Notes: generated from the letters alone by a model not told the origin. A stretch of DNA of 64,000 bases from Arthrobacter sp. ISL-28 (GCF_018613875.1 NZ_JAGGPJ010000010.1:62001-126000), one strand, 5' to 3'. Positions 8,587-18,051 are shown, counted from the stretch's first letter. Made by a program: numbers and translations.

Positions 8587-10496
8587 GCATGGATGGCGTC
8601 GCCTGGCGCTCGCTGCACAACATCACCCGGGCCAAGAGCGGTTCCAAGCCGTTTTCCAAGGAGACGCTGAAACGCGTCCTGGGCTTCGCGCGCCCGCACC
8701 GGGGCAAGCTGATTGCCTTCGTGGTGGTGTCCATTGCCATGGCCTTCCTCGCGGTGGCAACTCCCGTGCTGGCCGGCCAGGTGGTGGACGCCATCGTGGC
8801 CAGCGCCGGCACCGGTGAAGTGATCCGGCTGGCCGCCCTGATCGCCGGGGTGGCCGTTGCCGAGGCCGCGCTGGGGATGGTGAGCCGCTGGCTCTCATCC
8901 ACCATCGGCGAGGGTGTGATCGTTGACCTCCGCACCCGGGTGTTCGACCACGTGCAGAAAATGCCCATCGCCTTCTTCACGAGGACCCGCACGGGCGCCC
9001 TCGTCAGCAGGCTCAACAATGACGTCATCGGTGCCCAGTCGGCCTTCGCAGGAACGCTGTCCGGGGTGGTCAGCAATATGGTGGCGCTCATTCTGACCCT
9101 CGTGGTCATGCTCAACACTTCCTGGCTGGTCACCGTACTGGCCATGGTCCTGCTGCCGATCTTCCTCATCCCCGCCCGGCGGATGGGCTCCAAGCTGGCC
9201 GACCTGCGCCGTGAAGCCGCCGAGCATAACGCCGCCATGGGCACGCAGATGACGGAGCGTTTCTCAGCCCCGGGTGCCACGCTGGTGAAGCTCTTCGGCC
9301 GCCCCGAGGACGAATCCCGCGAGTTTGCCGTGCGGGCTGGCCGCGTCCGGGACATCGGCGTGCGAACCGCCATGCTGCAGTACACGTTCGTGACGGCGCT
9401 GACGCTGGTTTCGGCCCTGGCGCTGGCACTCGTCTACGGGCTGGGCGGCTGGCTCGCCATTGAAGGCCAGCTCGCGCCGGGCGACGTCGTTGTGCTGGCA
9501 CTGCTGCTCACGCGCCTCTACGCGCCGCTCACCGCGCTGTCCAACGCCCGGGTGGAGATCATGAGCGCCCTGGTCAGCTTTGAGCGCGTCTTCGAAATCC
9601 TCGACATCAAGCCTCTCATCCAGGAAAAGCCCGATGCCCTGGAGGTCCCGCCGGGGCCCGTCGCCGTCGAATTCGACGACGTACGGTTCGCATACCCGTC
9701 CGCGGACAAGGTCTCCCTTGCGTCGCTGGAGGAGGTCTCCACGCTCGATACACGCGGCGGGGAAGAGGTGCTGCACGGCATCAGCTTCCGAGTGGAACCT
9801 GGCCAGACCGTGGCGCTCGTCGGCTCCTCGGGAGCGGGCAAGTCCACCATCGCCCAGCTGCTGGCACGGCTGTACGACGTCGACTCCGGCGCCGTGCGCC
9901 TCGGCGGCCATGGTGCCGCAACAGGGCTGGACGTCCGCGACCTCACCTTCGACTCCATGCGGGCCACGCTGGGCATGGTCACCCAGGATGGTCACCTGTT
10001 CCACGAATCCATCGCCTCCAACCTGCGGCTGGCCCGTCCGGATGCCACCGAGGAGGAGATGTGGCACGTGCTGCGCCAGGCCCGGCTCGAATACATGATC
10101 CGTTCGCTGCCTGACGGCCTGGAGACTGTGGTCGGAGAGCGTGGCTACCGCCTGTCCGGTGGGGAACGCCAGCGTCTCACCATTGCCCGGCTGCTGATCG
10201 CCCAGCCCCGGGTGGTCATTCTCGACGAGGCGACGGCCGCGCTGGACTCCACCAACGAAGCCGCCGTGCAGGCGGCTCTCGGTGCGGCACTTGAGGGACG
10301 CACCGCCGTCGTGATTGCCCACCGGCTCTCCACGATCCGTGCAGCGGACGTGATCCTGGTGGTGGAGGACGGTGCGATCGTGGAGCGCGGCACGCACACG
10401 GAACTGCTCGCCGCCGACGGCCGCTACGCCGAGCTGTACCGCACGCAGTTCGCGGAGGCCAGCGCGGTGGCCGAGGAAGCAGTCCCGGAACTCTAG
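8583..10496 (+). CDS. ABC exporter, fused membrane and ATPase domains
   Basis: 637 aa half-transporter: six-helix membrane domain (about residues 35-330), then an NBD with Walker A GSSGAGKST, signature LSGGERQRLTIARLL and Walker B VVILDEATAALDS with its catalytic Glu. The consensus ATP site suggests a homodimer. An extra stretch of about 20 residues sits between the NBD's first strands. Coupled by ATGA overlap to the ABC-F gene, which hints at a joint drug-defence unit: target protection plus efflux. MdlB/MsbA-like; the substrate cannot be read. Confidence 0.93.
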   Translation: MSMDGVAWRSLHNITRAKSGSKPFSKETLKRVLGFARPHRGKLIAFVVVSIAMAFLAVATPVLAGQVVDAIVASAGTGEVIRLAALIAGVAVAEAALGMVSRWLSSTIGEGVIVDLRTRVFDHVQKMPIAFFTRTRTGALVSRLNNDVIGAQSAFAGTLSGVVSNMVALILTLVVMLNTSWLVTVLAMVLLPIFLIPARRMGSKLADLRREAAEHNAAMGTQMTERFSAPGATLVKLFGRPEDESREFAVRAGRVRDIGVRTAMLQYTFVTALTLVSALALALVYGLGGWLAIEGQLAPGDVVVLALLLTRLYAPLTALSNARVEIMSALVSFERVFEILDIKPLIQEKPDALEVPPGPVAVEFDDVRFAYPSADKVSLASLEEVSTLDTRGGEEVLHGISFRVEPGQTVALVGSSGAGKSTIAQLLARLYDVDSGAVRLGGHGAATGLDVRDLTFDSMRATLGMVTQDGHLFHESIASNLRLARPDATEEEMWHVLRQARLEYMIRSLPDGLETVVGERGYRLSGGERQRLTIARLLIAQPRVVILDEATAALDSTNEAAVQAALGAALEGRTAVVIAHRLSTIRAADVILVVEDGAIVERGTHTELLAADGRYAELYRTQFAEASAVAEEAVPEL

Positions 10497-10498
10497 CC

Positions 10499-10842
10499 AT
10501 TCATCAGCCGGGTTGTACGACGGTTGTGGATGTCGAGGTCTGGGATGCTCGTCCGCCTACCGACCGGGATCTCTGGCAACAGGTGTCGGAAGACGCCATA
10601 GTCGTCGACGATAGGGGTTTGATCTCTCTTGAATCATCGACCTTGAACAGTGTCGATTGCGCTGTCCGCGCTGACCACTTTGTACTGGAAGCGAGCGGTC
10701 GCGGGTTCGTCAACTACGGCTGGCCGGCTCAACGAACCCAGGGGACGTCTGGCGTCTTCGGCTCTGGCCACTCGATGAGTTCGGCCCTCTTGGACCTAAA
10801 CGCTGGGAGATGCCTGGCTACGGGATCCCTCCGGCTAGGTGA
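10499..10842 (+). pseudogene. Frameshifted remnant of a small protein of unknown function
   Basis: One frame reads VDVEVWDARPPTDRDLW and on to GFVNYGWP (about 10726). Protein-like sequence then continues only in another frame as GDVWRLRLWPLDEFGPLGPK, ending at TGA 10840-10842. The switch lies near 10728-10735. Both halves have the Trp/Pro/Asp-rich composition of one small globular protein, while each frame alone becomes nonsense past the switch. No start with an SD is visible, so the N-terminus may also be lost. Base composition is less GC-rich than the flanks. It could instead be a sequencing error in an intact gene starting at GTG 10526. Confidence 0.6.
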
Positions 10843-10910
10843 ACAGCAACTCAATTTCACTCTCCATGGGAAGCCGACCGGTAAGGACTGCCATAGGGCG
10901 CGAAGTCAGG

Positions 10911-11342
10911 TCAGGGGTGGGTGGTGCCCCGGGCGTCCAGCGCGGCCAGCGCGGCCAGCGCGGGAAGGATGTGGTCAGTCAGCAAGGGCGCGAGGTCGGC
11001 GGGCAGCTCTGCCTCCAGGTCCAGCCAGCGGATTTCCGCGATCTCGGCTGACGGATGGGCAATCCAGGTGCCGGGCGCCCTGAAAACCGTGGCCTCGATT
11101 TCAGTGGCGGCCTCATTCGCCGCGTCCGCCAGCCATACGCCCATCAGCTGGAGCTCGCGCGGGTCGACAACAATCCCGACCTCTTCCTCGAGCTCCCGGG
11201 CGGCCGCCTGGACCGCCGTCTCACCGGGCTCGGGCTTCCCTCCGGGATGCATGAACTTGTCCGTGCCGCGCTTGCGGACGGTCAGGAGCCGGCCGGCGGT
11301 GTCGTAGACACACACGGCGGAGACGATGATGCGGGGATTCAC
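10911..11342 (-). CDS. Nudix hydrolase
   Basis: 143 aa from GTG 11342. The Nudix box is complete (GKPEPG-E-x7-RELEEEVGI, about residues 38-60), giving Mg-dependent hydrolysis of a nucleoside-diphosphate-linked substrate. The sequence around KRGTDKFMHPGGKPEPGE resembles MutT/8-oxo-dGTP-type or related Nudix enzymes; the substrate is not predictable. GTG overlaps the stop of the upstream DUF6314-like gene as GTGA, so the two are coupled. A longer open frame exists upstream, but it lies inside that gene and has no Nudix character. Confidence 0.9.
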   Translation of the reverse strand: MNPRIIVSAVCVYDTAGRLLTVRKRGTDKFMHPGGKPEPGETAVQAAARELEEEVGIVVDPRELQLMGVWLADAANEAATEIEATVFRAPGTWIAHPSAEIAEIRWLDLEAELPADLAPLLTDHILPALAALAALDARGTTHP

Positions 11343-11872
11343 GACGTCGAGCTTAGCTCCCCGGGCCCCTGCGGCGCCTCCCCGGGCACAGTCTGGCGCC
11401 GCAGGACGGACTCCAGCAGCAGGTCCTTGCGGGGTCCCGTGACGTCCCAGACATAGCTGAACGCGTCGGGACCCAGGAGCGCGTAGGTGACACGGTAGGT
11501 ATCCGGATCGCACCAGTGCTGGTCCTGGCTCGAATCCGCGGAGAAGCTCATCCGGTGGAACGGACGGCCGTCGGGGAAAGTCATGTCCAGGGCGTCGGGG
11601 GAGTCCGTGGGCCTGAGGAGGTACTCCCGCGTGGCAGGGCCGGCAAAGGTCCCGCCGCCCGAAGCAGGCCAGCGCACGGTGCCTTCCTCATGGAAGCGCA
11701 GCCCGCCGCCGTCGTCCGTTTCGGAAAAAATCACGACGCCGGTAAAGGTTCCGCGGGTGCCCGCAGCGCGGTCGAAAAGGGTCCGTTCCACGGACCAGCG
11801 CCCCTCGGACGCGCTTGTCTGGGACGTGCCTAGCAGATAGGCGCGGAGCCCGGAATACGGCTGCACATTCAA
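11339..11872 (-). CDS. DUF6314-like protein
   Basis: 177 aa, no signal or membrane segment. A repetitive pattern of beta-strands with Gly/Thr-rich turns and a conserved-looking RVTYALLGPDAFSYVWDVTG segment matches my memory of the DUF6314 family, which forms a small barrel and is common beside Nudix genes in actinobacteria. It is the first gene of a two-gene minus-strand operon with the Nudix hydrolase (GTGA overlap). Its start is only a few bases from the tRNA-Arg gene end. Function unknown. Confidence 0.75.
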   Translation of the reverse strand: MNVQPYSGLRAYLLGTSQTSASEGRWSVERTLFDRAAGTRGTFTGVVIFSETDDGGGLRFHEEGTVRWPASGGGTFAGPATREYLLRPTDSPDALDMTFPDGRPFHRMSFSADSSQDQHWCDPDTYRVTYALLGPDAFSYVWDVTGPRKDLLLESVLRRQTVPGEAPQGPGELSSTS

Positions 11873-11873
11873 G

Positions 11874-11946
11874 TGCCCTCGATTGGAATCGAACCAACGA
11901 CACCGGCTTTAGGAGAGCCGTGCTCTATCCACTGAGCTACGAGGGC
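11874..11946 (-). tRNA. tRNA-Arg (anticodon CCT)
   Basis: The minus strand gives a full cloverleaf: acceptor GCCCTCG pairs with CGAGGGC plus discriminator A (position 11874). The anticodon stem CGGCT/AGCCG closes loop CTCCTAA, so the anticodon is CCT reading AGG. The T-arm GGTTCGATTCC is standard. No CCA is encoded. 73 nt. Confidence 0.96.
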
Positions 11947-12032
11947 GGGCGTCCGCCGCCGCCGGCTGGGGGCCGGCCCGTTCGGACACGCTTACAAGCA
12001 TACAAGGTGCCGGCGCGTACTACGCTCTTGGC

Positions 12033-12803
12033 ATGGCCGCCGCAGCACAAGCACCCTCCGCCCGGGCAACATTCCTGCCCGATACCGCCTCCACCAGGCA
12101 GTACATTGGGGCCTGGGCCGTGCTGAGCGTGGTCCAGTATTTCGTGGCGGAGGCGGCCGTGATCGGGGCCTGGGCCGGCCCCGAGCCCTACGACCGCCGG
12201 ACCGGCTTCATCAGCGATCTCGGCGCCGTTCATTGCGGCGTTTTTGACGGACGCAATGTCTGCTCGCCGCTGCACCCGCTGATGAACGCATCTTTCGTGG
12301 TGCAGGGCATGGGAATGCTCCTGGGGGCCCTGCTGTTGAGTTCGGCGCTGCTGCGGATTGCCGCCCGGCCCGGTGTGCGGGTTGCGGCACGCCATACCCG
12401 TGAGGTGCCGTGGTTCGCGGCCATTGGCACGCGTCTTTTCACCGGAACGGCCGGCACCGGAACCATCATTGTGGGGCTCGTGCCCGAGGATGTGGGCTCC
12501 GGCTGGCACTTTTCGGGTGCCGTGATGTACTTCGCCGCCGGGTCCTTCGCGCTGCTTCTGCTGGGCTGCCTGTGGCTGCGGCAGACACCGATGGGCTGGT
12601 TCATCCTCGCGTGCGGCATCGTGTCCTTCAGCGCCCTGGTCACCGGGGGTGTGACCGGCATGAACGTGCCGGAACCCGGTACGTTGGAGCGGCTGATGGG
12701 TTATCCGATCACGATCGGCCTGGCAGCGGCAGGCCTCGTCGTTGCCCAGCGCGTCCACCACGAACGCGCAGTCCGAAAGGCCGTCCGGGCCCGTGCTGCC
12801 TAG
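12033..12803 (+). CDS. DUF998-like membrane protein
   Basis: 256 aa with about six membrane helices. The GAWAGPEPYDRRTGFISDLG segment and the spacing of helices fit the DUF998 family of bacterial integral membrane proteins. TACGCT lies 6 nt before the ATG, so the mRNA may be leaderless. The gene converges with the membrane-protein gene ending at 12825, 21 bp downstream. No biochemical role is known for the family. Confidence 0.85.
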   Translation: MAAAAQAPSARATFLPDTASTRQYIGAWAVLSVVQYFVAEAAVIGAWAGPEPYDRRTGFISDLGAVHCGVFDGRNVCSPLHPLMNASFVVQGMGMLLGALLLSSALLRIAARPGVRVAARHTREVPWFAAIGTRLFTGTAGTGTIIVGLVPEDVGSGWHFSGAVMYFAAGSFALLLLGCLWLRQTPMGWFILACGIVSFSALVTGGVTGMNVPEPGTLERLMGYPITIGLAAAGLVVAQRVHHERAVRKAVRARAA

Positions 12804-12824
12804 CAGGCCGGACTACTCGCGGTA

Positions 12825-13475
12825 CTAGTCCTTCGCGGGACTGGTTTGGGGAGCCTGCTTCGAGGGCATGCGACCCAGGAAGACGGCGGCGCCGCCGGCG
12901 AGGAGGTTCAGCACCAGAAGTACCCAGCCGGCAACGGTGAGGAACGAAGCCAGAGCGACCTGCCCGGCGTCGAGAGTGGGATCGGCCACCATCGCGTCAA
13001 TGGCGACGTTGCCCCACAGCCGGGCCACTACGAACAGCAGCGGCAGTGACCACAGCGCCCAGCGGAGCGCCTTCCGGGCCACATTCGTGCCGATCAGGAG
13101 CAGCCACGTGAAGCCAAAAACCAGCGGGAACAGCGTGCCGGCCGTCTTGTGGAGGTAGTTGAGCTGCCCGCGGGCGTCGCCGTCCAAGGCCCGGCGCAGT
13201 TGTTCAGCGAAACCCTGGTCAAAGCCGCCGACTTGTGAATCGGGCATGGGCAGGCCGCCGGACAGCTGGGTGAGCTGGTTCAGCGTGAGCAGGTGGAGGT
13301 ACCAGAACAGGAACAGGCTGGCCACCACGCCAGCGATGATGATCACGTTGCTGTTGTTCTGCGCCTTTTCCGGCGTCCGGGCCGTGGTGGGGTTTATTAC
13401 CGGCGGCAGGTGGTGCTGGGGAACCGCGGCCTTTGCGCCGTGCTTCTTGATCCGCTGTGCAGGTGTCTTGGCCAT
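12825..13475 (-). CDS. Membrane protein of unknown function
   Basis: 216 aa from ATG 13475 (MAKTPAQRIKKHG). A basic N-terminal tail of about 50 residues is followed by four predicted helices (near 55-72, 118-135, 142-160, 180-200). The long loop between helices 1 and 2 (about 73-115) is probably extracytoplasmic. A frame open further upstream runs across the promoter of the divergent gene and is not protein-like. Not recognised as a named family. Confidence 0.8.
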   Translation of the reverse strand: MAKTPAQRIKKHGAKAAVPQHHLPPVINPTTARTPEKAQNNSNVIIIAGVVASLFLFWYLHLLTLNQLTQLSGGLPMPDSQVGGFDQGFAEQLRRALDGDARGQLNYLHKTAGTLFPLVFGFTWLLLIGTNVARKALRWALWSLPLLFVVARLWGNVAIDAMVADPTLDAGQVALASFLTVAGWVLLVLNLLAGGAAVFLGRMPSKQAPQTSPAKD

Positions 13476-13584
13476 GGGTCCATTATCGCCCCCCCGTCCG
13501 CCCGGGAGACGGTGACCCGTGAACGCTGGGCTGGCGCCCTGGCCGGTCGCCTGTTCACTGCCGGTGGACGATAGGCTGGGGACC

Positions 13585-14433
13585 GTGACGGAACTTGGAA
13601 GACACAAACTGGGCAAACACAGCGCGGCCAACCTGAGCCCCGCCCTCGACGACTTTGAGCTGGCGTCCGCGCTGGTCCGTGAAGCAGGAATGCTGGCGCT
13701 GATGATGCGGCAGGGCGGCCTTGACTCCCAGCGCAAGACCTCGGTTTCCGACATCGTCACTGCAGCGGACCATGCCGCCGAGGCCTATGTGCTGGAACAG
13801 CTGCAGCGCTGCCGGCCCGACGACGGCGTCCTCGGCGAGGAAGGTGCAGCCGTCCGCGGAAGCAGCGGCCGCACCTGGGTGATCGATCCCGTGGACGGAA
13901 CCTACAACTTCATGAACGGTTCCAGCTACTGGTGCTCCGCGATTGCCCTCAAAAACGAGTCCGACGTGCTGCTCGGGGCCATCTTCCAGCCCGAAGAGGA
14001 CAAGCTATGGCTCGGCGGCCCGGGCCGTGCATCCACGCTCAACGGCGATCCGCTCACGACGTTCCAGACAAACGGGATCGACCGCAGCGCCGCCCCGCTC
14101 TCTGACATCGGTGCCGCCACCTACATCCACCCACGCTGGCTGGCCGACCCCATGTGCGCCATGCCCTGGCACGCCGCCGCCACTTCCGCCGCCACGCTGC
14201 GCATGCTCGGTTCGGGATCGTGCGACCTGGGGCGCGTGGCCGACGGTGAGCTTGGCTGCTGGTTCCAGCACAGCTGCCCCGAGTGGGACTGGCTTCCGGG
14301 GAAAGCGATCGTGCTCGCCGCCGGCGGCGCCGTGGGAACAACCTACGTGAATGGCCTGGAATGGTTCATGGCAGGAGGCGCGACGGCGGTTCACCAGTTG
14401 CGTGCGGCCCTCGAGTCAGGCTCCGTGGACTAG
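13585..14433 (+). CDS. Inositol-monophosphatase-family phosphatase
   Basis: 282 aa from GTG 13585. It carries GEE (residues 84-86) and the metal-site motif WVIDPVDGTYNFMNG (Asp101, Asp104), plus the C-terminal EWD (about residue 235). These are the Mg/Li-sensitive sugar-phosphatase signatures; the substrate could be inositol-1-phosphate, histidinol phosphate or 3'-phosphoadenosine phosphate. TAGGCT ends 7 nt before GTG, so a leaderless transcript is likely and this start is preferred over in-frame codons upstream. Confidence 0.88.
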   Translation: MTELGRHKLGKHSAANLSPALDDFELASALVREAGMLALMMRQGGLDSQRKTSVSDIVTAADHAAEAYVLEQLQRCRPDDGVLGEEGAAVRGSSGRTWVIDPVDGTYNFMNGSSYWCSAIALKNESDVLLGAIFQPEEDKLWLGGPGRASTLNGDPLTTFQTNGIDRSAAPLSDIGAATYIHPRWLADPMCAMPWHAAATSAATLRMLGSGSCDLGRVADGELGCWFQHSCPEWDWLPGKAIVLAAGGAVGTTYVNGLEWFMAGGATAVHQLRAALESGSVD

Positions 14434-14532
14434 CCTTTTTGTACGTGGTGGTCCCGATTTTCGGGGCCGCGTCCTGCGTCATCCACAGGGCGGAATCCAG
14501 TGTCGGCCCCACCGCCTAGACTTGTAGTCACC

Positions 14533-17091
14533 ATGGATATGTTGTTTGACCCGTACGCTGACGGACCCTTCAAGGCAGGCGCCCAGGCAGCCGCCCTTAC
14601 CAAGTCGCGCCCTGAATCAGGGCTGACGCCGGCTGGATTCGGCGGGCCAGGACCTGTCCCGCCGGGAGCTGTCCCCGCGGGCCCCGCCTCGGGGGAACCC
14701 GGTCCGCGGGAAGCAGCCGGGGCCGCACCCGGTGATCGGGAACGGCCCCGGCTGCCCGACGCCGGCGCCCTGCTGGAGGGTCTGAACCCGCAGCAGGAAG
14801 AGGCCGTCAAGCACGCCGGCAGCGCGCTGCTGATTGTGGCGGGCGCGGGCTCGGGCAAGACCCGCGTGCTCAGTAACCGGATCGCCTACCTGATTGCCAC
14901 GAAGCGTGCCCACCACGGCGAGATTCTGGCCATCACGTTCACCAACAAGGCCGCCGCCGAGATGCGGGAACGCATCGAAGCCCTCGTGGGCGGCCGGGCC
15001 AAGACCATGTGGATCTCCACGTTCCACTCGTCCTGCGTGCGGATCCTGCGCCGCGAGGCCGCCAATGTGGGACTGAAATCCAACTTCTCCATCTACGACT
15101 CCGCCGATTCGCTCAGGCTCATCACGCTCGTTGCCAAGAACCTGGACCTCGATCCCAAAAAGTTTGCGCCCAAAGCCATCCAGCACAAGATCTCGGCGCT
15201 CAAAAACGAGCTGATCGACGCCGATTCGTACGCATCCGCGGCAAACTACAACGATCCGTTTGAACAGGCCGTGGCCGAAGTCTTCAAGGGCTACACCCAG
15301 CGGCTGCGCCAGGCCAACGCCATGGACTTCGACGACCTCATTGCCGAGACCGTCTACATGTTCCGTGCCTTCCCGGCGCTGGCCGATTCCTACCGCCGGC
15401 GGTTCCGGCACGTCCTCGTTGACGAATACCAGGACACCAACCATGCGCAGTACGCCCTGGTCCGCGAAATCGTGGGCGAAGGCGAGGGGGCCGCGGAACT
15501 CACTGTCGTCGGCGACTCCGACCAGTCCATCTACGCGTTCCGCGGTGCCGATATCCGCAACATCGTGGAGTTCGAGAACGACTACCCGGACGCCCGCACC
15601 ATCAAGCTCGAACAGAACTACCGCTCCACCCAGAACATCCTGAGCGCGGCGAATTCCGTCATTTCGCGGAACCCCAACCGCCCCGAGAAGAGACTGTGGA
15701 CCGCCGAGGGCGAAGGCCACAAGATCATCGGCTATGTGGGGGAGAACGAGCACGACGAAGCCCAGTTCATCGCCAAGGAGATTGACCGCCTGCAGGACGA
15801 GGACAACCTCCGTCCCGGGGATGTCGCCATCTTCTACCGCACCAACGCACAGTCGCGTTCCATAGAGGACGTCCTGGTCCGGGTGGGCCTGCCGTACAAG
15901 GTGGTCGGCGGCACCCGGTTCTACGAGCGCAAGGAAATCAAGGACGCCCTCGCCTACCTGCGTGTGCTGGTCAACCCGGACGACGACGTCAACCTGCGCC
16001 GCGTTCTCAACGAACCCAAGCGCGGGATTGGCGACCGTGCCGAAGGGGCTGTGGCGGCCCTGGCCGAACGGGAACGGACCTCCTTCATGGCCGCAGCCCG
16101 CCGCGCCGAGCAGGCACCCGGGATGGCCACCCGCTCGGTCAACGCCGTGCTGGGCTTCGTGAAGCTCCTCGACGACCTCGCCGAGGTCGCTGCAGGCTCC
16201 GGTGCAGCCGCTGCGCTCGAAGCGGTGCTGGAACAGACCGGCTACCTCGCCGGGCTCCGTTCCAGCACGGATCCGCAGGACGAATCCCGGGTGGAAAACC
16301 TGGCGGAACTGGTCGCCGTCGTGCGTGAATACGAACAGGACAACCCCGACGGTTCCCTGGCCGCCTTCCTGGAGCAGGTCTCCCTTGTGGCCGACGCCGA
16401 CCAGATTCCGGACGCCCCGGGAGCCGACATCGATGCCGCGGTGGCCGAGGCCAAGCGCCTCGGCGTCGTTACCCTCATGACGCTGCACACGGCCAAGGGC
16501 CTCGAGTTCCCCGTGGTGTTCCTGACCGGAATGGAGCACGGACTGTTCCCGCATCAGCGCTCCGCCACCGACCCCAAGGAACTGGCCGAAGAACGCCGGC
16601 TGGCCTATGTCGGCCTGACACGGGCGCGGAAGCGGCTCTACGTCACCCGGTCCGAGGTGCGCAGCATGTGGGGCCAGAGCCAGTACAACCCGGCAAGCCA
16701 GTTCCTCGAGGAAATCCCCTCCGAACTGGTGGAGTGGAAGCGCGAGGGCATCAGCAGGCAGGCCGGCGGTTGGGGGAGCGGGGCATCCATCGGCTCCAGC
16801 CGCTACGGCGGTTCCTTCTGGGGCGCGGGGACAGCCCGCGGCGCCAAGGCCGACGCATCGGCGGGCTTCAATGCAGACATTCCCGCCGCCATCGCGAAGA
16901 ACCGCGTGCAGCCGCAGAAAGAGATTGTCGCCGTCAGCGTGGGAGACAAGGTCAATCACACCAGCTTTGGCAACGGGACTGTGCTGGCGCTGGAAGGTGC
17001 GGGGGACAAGACAGTGGCGAAAGTGAAGTTCGACGTCGGCGAGAAACGGCTGCTGCTGCGCTACGCGCCGCTGACCAAGCTCGACGCCTGA
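14533..17091 (+). CDS. pcrA: ATP-dependent DNA helicase PcrA/UvrD1
   Basis: 852 aa superfamily 1A 3'-5' helicase for DNA repair and replication-fork maintenance. Motif I is AGAGSGKTRVL, motif Ia TFTNKAAAEMRERI, motif II VDEYQDTNHAQY, motif III GDSDQSIYAFRGA, motif IV near EQNYRS, and motif VI VGLTRARKRLYVT, all intact. An extra N-terminal segment of about 85 Gly/Pro-rich residues and a C-terminal Tudor-like tail (VGDKVNHTSFGNGTV) typical of PcrA are present. ATG 14533 was chosen because TAGACT lies 10 nt upstream; a GTG at 14500 is possible but lies before that -10 box. Confidence 0.96.
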   Translation: MDMLFDPYADGPFKAGAQAAALTKSRPESGLTPAGFGGPGPVPPGAVPAGPASGEPGPREAAGAAPGDRERPRLPDAGALLEGLNPQQEEAVKHAGSALLIVAGAGSGKTRVLSNRIAYLIATKRAHHGEILAITFTNKAAAEMRERIEALVGGRAKTMWISTFHSSCVRILRREAANVGLKSNFSIYDSADSLRLITLVAKNLDLDPKKFAPKAIQHKISALKNELIDADSYASAANYNDPFEQAVAEVFKGYTQRLRQANAMDFDDLIAETVYMFRAFPALADSYRRRFRHVLVDEYQDTNHAQYALVREIVGEGEGAAELTVVGDSDQSIYAFRGADIRNIVEFENDYPDARTIKLEQNYRSTQNILSAANSVISRNPNRPEKRLWTAEGEGHKIIGYVGENEHDEAQFIAKEIDRLQDEDNLRPGDVAIFYRTNAQSRSIEDVLVRVGLPYKVVGGTRFYERKEIKDALAYLRVLVNPDDDVNLRRVLNEPKRGIGDRAEGAVAALAERERTSFMAAARRAEQAPGMATRSVNAVLGFVKLLDDLAEVAAGSGAAAALEAVLEQTGYLAGLRSSTDPQDESRVENLAELVAVVREYEQDNPDGSLAAFLEQVSLVADADQIPDAPGADIDAAVAEAKRLGVVTLMTLHTAKGLEFPVVFLTGMEHGLFPHQRSATDPKELAEERRLAYVGLTRARKRLYVTRSEVRSMWGQSQYNPASQFLEEIPSELVEWKREGISRQAGGWGSGASIGSSRYGGSFWGAGTARGAKADASAGFNADIPAAIAKNRVQPQKEIVAVSVGDKVNHTSFGNGTVLALEGAGDKTVAKVKFDVGEKRLLLRYAPLTKLDA

Positions 17092-17093
17092 CC

Positions 17094-17828
17094 ATGGCGG
17101 TTCGCCCTGCCGTGCCCGTTCGCCCTGCCGAGCCTCTCCGCCTGGCTTTGACGCTGGCGGCGTTCGGCCTGCTGGCTGCCACAGGCTGTTCCGTCACTGT
17201 ACCGGATCCCGAATACACGCCGCCGCCACCCCTGCCGGCCCTCGAACAGCTCAAGCAGGCCCCGCTGTCCGATGCCGCCGGGTTCGCCGCAGAGGAGGAC
17301 GTGCTGGCATTCGTCACGGCTGACCGGAACGTGGTGTGCGCCCTGACGTCAGCGCGCGGGGGGCATGTGAACCTGCCGTACGAGCTGAACAATTTCAGTG
17401 ACCCGGCCAACAGGAAACTGGACACGGTTCCCGTGGCGCACTGCGAGCTGGCGGTGTATCCGCAGCCCGAAGCCGCGGATATCAGGGACAACTGCGCCGG
17501 AACAGGGCTGGGCTATCTTGGCGGGGTGGCCCTGCTCACGCCTGCCCGGGCCAGTTACGGCGAATGCCGGTCCGGCGTCACCGGCATGGAAGCCGAATAT
17601 GGGCCCCGAGGCAGCCGGGACGGCCGGATTGCCCGGTTGCCCGTCCTGCCCGACGGCGGAAACCTCGAACGCAACGGTCTGAGGTGCTCCGCCTACAATG
17701 ACGGCGTGGCCTGCGGCAACGTCTCCGGGGGCGTTGCGTTCTTCGTCAGCCGCAATCATTACGAACTCGTCGCGGAGGGTACGAAAAAGGCCTCCACTGC
17801 ACCGACCAGGGCCTCAAAATCCCCGTAA
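17094..17828 (+). CDS. Secreted lipoprotein of unknown function
   Basis: 244 aa, starting 2 nt after the pcrA stop, so probably co-transcribed. A signal peptide with lipobox AATGC (Cys32) predicts a membrane-anchored outer protein. The mature part starts with a Pro-rich spacer and contains several Cys (e.g. VVCALTSARGG, NCAGTG, RCSAYNDGVACG) likely to form disulfides. Family not recognised. A 13-nt direct repeat at the very start encodes the VRPA repeats of the signal region. Confidence 0.85.
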   Translation: MAVRPAVPVRPAEPLRLALTLAAFGLLAATGCSVTVPDPEYTPPPPLPALEQLKQAPLSDAAGFAAEEDVLAFVTADRNVVCALTSARGGHVNLPYELNNFSDPANRKLDTVPVAHCELAVYPQPEAADIRDNCAGTGLGYLGGVALLTPARASYGECRSGVTGMEAEYGPRGSRDGRIARLPVLPDGGNLERNGLRCSAYNDGVACGNVSGGVAFFVSRNHYELVAEGTKKASTAPTRASKSP

Positions 17829-18051
17829 TCATGCGGTTTTTCTACGCCGCATAGAATAGTGTCCTTACTCACATAACAGGTAGTCTGGAACGGGCTCGTC
17901 CGCATTAAGGACTAGAGTTCCGAAAGGAGCATTGCGCCGTGTGGCTCGTTTCCGGACCTGCCGCAGGGAGCGTTTATTCCGCAGCCCGGTCCACATCTGT
18001 GGTGTTTTCCGGCTGTACAGAAACTACTTCGACGTAGAAGGACACTAAACC

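Noticed and set aside
14617..16959. 780-codon open frame antisense to pcrA
   Set aside because: High-GC genes leave long antisense frames; composition is Gly/Val/Leu/His-rich without motifs and pcrA is unmistakable on the other strand.
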